Under the pieces are notes generated by a model that searched no databases, had not been told where the DNA came from, and saw only the letters and a list, made by a program, of their open reading frames with translations. The translations under genes and the position numbers were made by a program. Below, one piece after another: positions 62,201 to 64,000 of a stretch of 64,000 bases of DNA. This DNA is from Emiliania huxleyi CCMP1516 (taxonomy: Eukaryota > Haptophyta > Isochrysidales > Noelaerhabdaceae): the NCBI RefSeq assembly GCF_000372725.1, contig NW_005196603.1, positions 63,489 to 127,488 on the forward strand, given 5' to 3'. Position 1 is the stretch's first letter. Each line of letters opens with the position of its first letter.

Positions 62201-64000
62201 GCCGCACATAGACGCGCTGCTGCCCGCATGGTCGTCGGACGGCGACTTGCGCGGCCCGCCGCTCCTCTCGCACCAGCTGCCGCTCCACCGCCTCGTGGCG
62301 CAGCTGCTGCAGGTGGGCCTCGCGCGCGGGATGGCTCCCGAGGAGCTGTTGCGGCTCACCGCCGCGCAGGCAGTGGTGGCGATGGAGCACCCTTTGCGGC
62401 TGCAGATGCTGCCGCTGCAGCTGCGGCTGCGCGGCTGGTCGGGCTGCGGTCGCTCGCCATGGGCCGCCAACCAGTTCTACCGCGGCCGCCTTCACCGCGA
62501 GGCGGGCTGGGCACGCGATATGCTCCTGATCCAGGTCTGCGCTTTGGCGCTTGGCCCAGACGCGTTCGTGGCTCGGCTGTGCGAGCGCTTTCCTGGATTG
62601 GCCGCGGGGACGAGGGAGGCGGCGCCGTCGGAGGTGTCGCACGTCTCTCTCGAGGAGCTGCTCTGGCTGGTCCTCTCCCTCTTCAAGGATTGGGCCCTCT
62701 CGGGCGAGGCGGCGCTACGGCGGGACGTGGTCCATCAGCTCGCGCTCGGGCCGATGCCGCATTCGGTCCTCACCCGTCGACTCGAGCCGCGGTGGGCCGA
62801 GCACCCGCGCTTTGCAGCACTGCTCGCCGAGGTGGGGCGGCGGACCGCCTCCGCCACGGGCGGTCGCTACGCCCTACGCACCACTCTCTGGCGCGAGGTT
62901 GACCCGACCTACCCTTGCTACACCGCCGAGGAGGCCAAGCACGTTGCCGGCCGGCTGCTCAGCATCGCCCCGCACCGGCTGCACAGCTCGCCCGGCGGCG
63001 GGCCGACGCCCGAGGGGCGCACAGCTGGCGCGCCGCCACCGACGCCGCAGGTCGGCTCTCTCGAGCTGCCCCCCTCGTGCGTGCCGCAGCTGCACGTCGC
63101 CGCGCCCGTTTTGCAGCGGCTGCCGCGCCTCGGTCGGCTGCTGCTCTCGCCCCTGCTGCTGCGGCTGTCGAGCCGTGTGCTCGCTGGCGTGGCATCGTCG
63201 CCAGTCAACGAGTCCGCCCTCGCCAATGCTCTTCACCTTCTCGTGCTGGGTGCGCAGCTGTGCCACGCCGCGCTCGCCGCCGCGCCGTCCCCGTCCGCGA
63301 CACCTCAGACTCCTGGCGGAGCGGCGCCGCAGCTCCCTGCAGCCGAGGCGGCTTTCCTGGCGGCGCTGGCCGAGGGGCCTGCCGCCGCCAGCGGCCCAGC
63401 CGCCAAGGCCGCGCCGACAGCCTCGGTGATCGCGTGCCTCTGGCGTGTCGTGAACGGCTCCTCGGCCAAGAGCATGCCTCTGGCGCGTGCAGCGGCCGAG
63501 CACTGCCTCAAGCTCGCGACGTCGGCATCGCCGGCGTGCGCCGCCGCGCTCGCAGCGACCAAGCAGGAGGCGGCAGCGCGAGTTGGCAACGCTGCATCGG
63601 CTGAGCGCGACGAGCGGCGTAAACAGGCACGCGCAGGGCGCGCACGCATGATGCAGCGCATGCAGGCGGCGCAGGCCGCGTTTGCCATGGGCGATGGCAC
63701 AGAGGACGGCGACGATGCCGACGGCCGGGGTGGTGGCAGCGGCAGCGCGCCGCCCCCCGGCGCCGCACCGACCCCGTCAAGCAAAGCGGCGGCCGACCGG
63801 CGCGCAGCGGAGGCGGCCGGGCTTTGCGAGCTGCTCGGCGACCCGGATGCGTGCTGTGTTCTGTGCAAGGAGCGGCTCTGCGACGAGGCGGCCGCCGGCG
63901 GCGGCTGCTCGCTCGGCGCGTGCGGCCTGATTGCCCGCATCGGGCCACAGAGGCTGCCGCTTCCCAGCAACCAGCGTCACAGGCAGGAGGTGGTGGGGAA
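59283..64000 (+). CDS. UBR-box E3 ubiquitin ligase (N-recognin) with ankyrin repeats, partial
   Basis: From ATG 59283 the frame stays open to the window edge (over 1570 codons, no intron, no stop). Residues about 53-120 are a UBR zinc box, CLSVCNRSWRRGSIAYRCLV, CEVDPSCAICPDCFQ, EHAGHDY, CDCGDEDAL, FCPRHG. In UBR1/UBR2/PRT6 it binds basic N-terminal residues of N-degron substrates. About residues 190-280 hold three ankyrin repeats (PTALHWAAQHGYVSVASVLL, QTALQVAVFEGHSKLVKLLL), unusual in this family. A long helical body typical of UBR1-like proteins follows (WAANQFYRGRLHREAGWARD, FKDWALSG, PTYPCYTAEEA). Near the edge (about residue 1524) a RING-like region begins (CCVLCKERLCDE, SLGACGLIARIG). 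The C-terminal part lies outside. It would act with an E2 in the N-degron pathway. Confidence 0.92.
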   Translation, partial: MVDAGVLGGAGELTDRAGGVGLKQTLHALLERITKGQAPQAFFAALCTADKPCLSVCNRSWRRGSIAYRCLVCEVDPSCAICPDCFQAGEHAGHDYRIVQAAGSCDCGDEDALSRTGFCPRHGAPLGDDGRPVYQPHLPPDVSADLNRLLSLCCRRLLADTVTALHGSAGDDEPEEAATPGGDAQAVRQLLLGARHGELRLVREALRKGASADTVDAQHHLRPTALHWAAQHGYVSVASVLLDAGASVRSENVFRQTALQVAVFEGHSKLVKLLLDRGADPAHSDAVFGSSLHIARHEAVPRRRAKTLALLEAAPAGAAAPPPNGLADGPSQGLPASSGGGSGGADEQPYGRHSGAVALELVRAHLSWLTELCKHGDSVREAIADAAKEGLLLRVLLGLRITCDRDLPVGPPGVPAGMAVAQPLAELDELCHSLLLFAPFKRALLSETLLLYPGLIGLSLVSRGEQIAPGAPVATLAHRAAAASSDARTPGGFSAASDGDDGLLAGLQMQLGKSPYLETFSTRLFSGHGPGSREVMAKAVPTLLESLASLLRVTLHPAGVGCLLPPPLLPRAPADPIGTLRVDTSRFTAAMVVERVLRRGLGIERPVITLPLGGAAEEQVLYDHASPRDPSSPFLYNARELERPLGEIDLGDFGSVEEAVLRVFNGLSSTEPDTAVQFRIEHDPDAVTPHRELVDGEDVQPSGAQPREPSEAPLGFVFSTNREVADGTASEATATATEPTEAAASPAAAEDAATTVVNAGLVCGRHFVLASRGYAQTITDLRHVLSNPEYALQLLSALAPAASDESAQGLRATRAPVALALASPKAREVRKDGEAGGAPPDSPSDRSLFASYLELLGWVQHMGPIAREERDLDAAPREDEEDSSTLLWLHGFCLSVELSSLTTPLLAPLAPAPAASNVGGEPLCQPCNGQEPKGQKHEAMLRSCTRLAWGQLASWLASAVVVTDADAPATPEPPHIDALLPAWSSDGDLRGPPLLSHQLPLHRLVAQLLQVGLARGMAPEELLRLTAAQAVVAMEHPLRLQMLPLQLRLRGWSGCGRSPWAANQFYRGRLHREAGWARDMLLIQVCALALGPDAFVARLCERFPGLAAGTREAAPSEVSHVSLEELLWLVLSLFKDWALSGEAALRRDVVHQLALGPMPHSVLTRRLEPRWAEHPRFAALLAEVGRRTASATGGRYALRTTLWREVDPTYPCYTAEEAKHVAGRLLSIAPHRLHSSPGGGPTPEGRTAGAPPPTPQVGSLELPPSCVPQLHVAAPVLQRLPRLGRLLLSPLLLRLSSRVLAGVASSPVNESALANALHLLVLGAQLCHAALAAAPSPSATPQTPGGAAPQLPAAEAAFLAALAEGPAAASGPAAKAAPTASVIACLWRVVNGSSAKSMPLARAAAEHCLKLATSASPACAAALAATKQEAAARVGNAASAERDERRKQARAGRARMMQRMQAAQAAFAMGDGTEDGDDADGRGGGSGSAPPPGAAPTPSSKAAADRRAAEAAGLCELLGDPDACCVLCKERLCDEAAAGGGCSLGACGLIARIGPQRLPLPSNQRHRQEVVG

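Noticed and set aside
1..64000. tRNA, rRNA or organellar genes, viral genes
   Set aside because: None recognised by eye on either strand. A covariance-model scan would be needed to exclude small RNAs.

Overview
This is a nuclear window from a very GC-rich, intron-bearing eukaryotic microalga. A haptophyte (Emiliania, Chrysochromulina or Prymnesium type) fits best. The reasons are the Pro-rich/Cys-rich ectodomain repeats, ankyrin proteins ending in a WSP/LFP tail, the many short (about 35-130 nt) introns with frequent GC-AG borders, and simple repeats between genes. A pelagophyte such as Aureococcus is the main alternative. Nothing looks bacterial, organellar or viral. Exon borders were placed by hand from reading frame, splice dinucleotides and family motifs. 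Where I give exact borders, the frame was checked through each junction.

Layout: 0.5-1.6 kb, gene with an LNG/SH3-like module (-). 2.2-4.4 kb, Sfi1-like Trp-repeat protein (+). 4.8-6.2 kb, F-box/RCC1 (+). 7.4-10.3 kb, a vWA + alpha-kinase + CCCH finger + CstF-hinge fusion (-). 10.8-13.3 kb, two secreted-type hypotheticals. 13.9-16.0 kb, membrane-anchored G6PD (+). 16.0-17.7 kb, LINE-like 3' end (+). 17.8-19.2 kb, HMG-CoA reductase (-), head to head with 19.3-24.1 kb, a transmembrane PI-PLC with a repeated Cys/Pro-rich N-terminal half (+). 24.8-30.7 kb, an orphan U-box exon and two nearly identical ankyrin genes separated by a 1.29-kb foldback element. 31.8-32.9 kb, GT25-like glycosyltransferase (+). 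33.2-36.5 kb, divergent LRR (-) and TPR (+) genes. 36.8-39.0 kb, sugar transporter (-). 39.2-42 kb, transposon and repeat debris plus a truncated ABC transporter 5' end. 42.5-47.2 kb, a ten-exon, about 1321-aa membrane/luminal protein (-) that is invisible as a single ORF. 47.2-49.2 kb, simple repeats. 49.2-49.6 kb, small bL31-like protein (+). 50.1-52.0 kb, KamA-family radical SAM enzyme (-). 52.6-54.6 kb, RAP-domain repeat protein (-). 55.5-57.9 kb, LRR membrane protein (-). 59.3 kb to the window end, intronless UBR-box E3 ligase carrying ankyrin repeats (+, runs off the window).

Two themes recur. First, many introns start with a sequence that is repeated, imperfectly, at the start of the next exon. 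This is as if introns arose by local tandem duplication around an AG|GT or AG|GC site. The clearest cases are in the Sfi1-like, G6PD, PI-PLC and KamA genes, and many of these introns use GC donors. Second, one small domain (LNG..G.V...GRF.V.L) appears in three otherwise unrelated gene types here (the 0.6 kb gene, the alpha-kinase fusion and both ankyrin genes). Neighbouring genes show no pathway clustering. Signalling, proteolysis and carbohydrate genes are interleaved, as expected for a nuclear genome.
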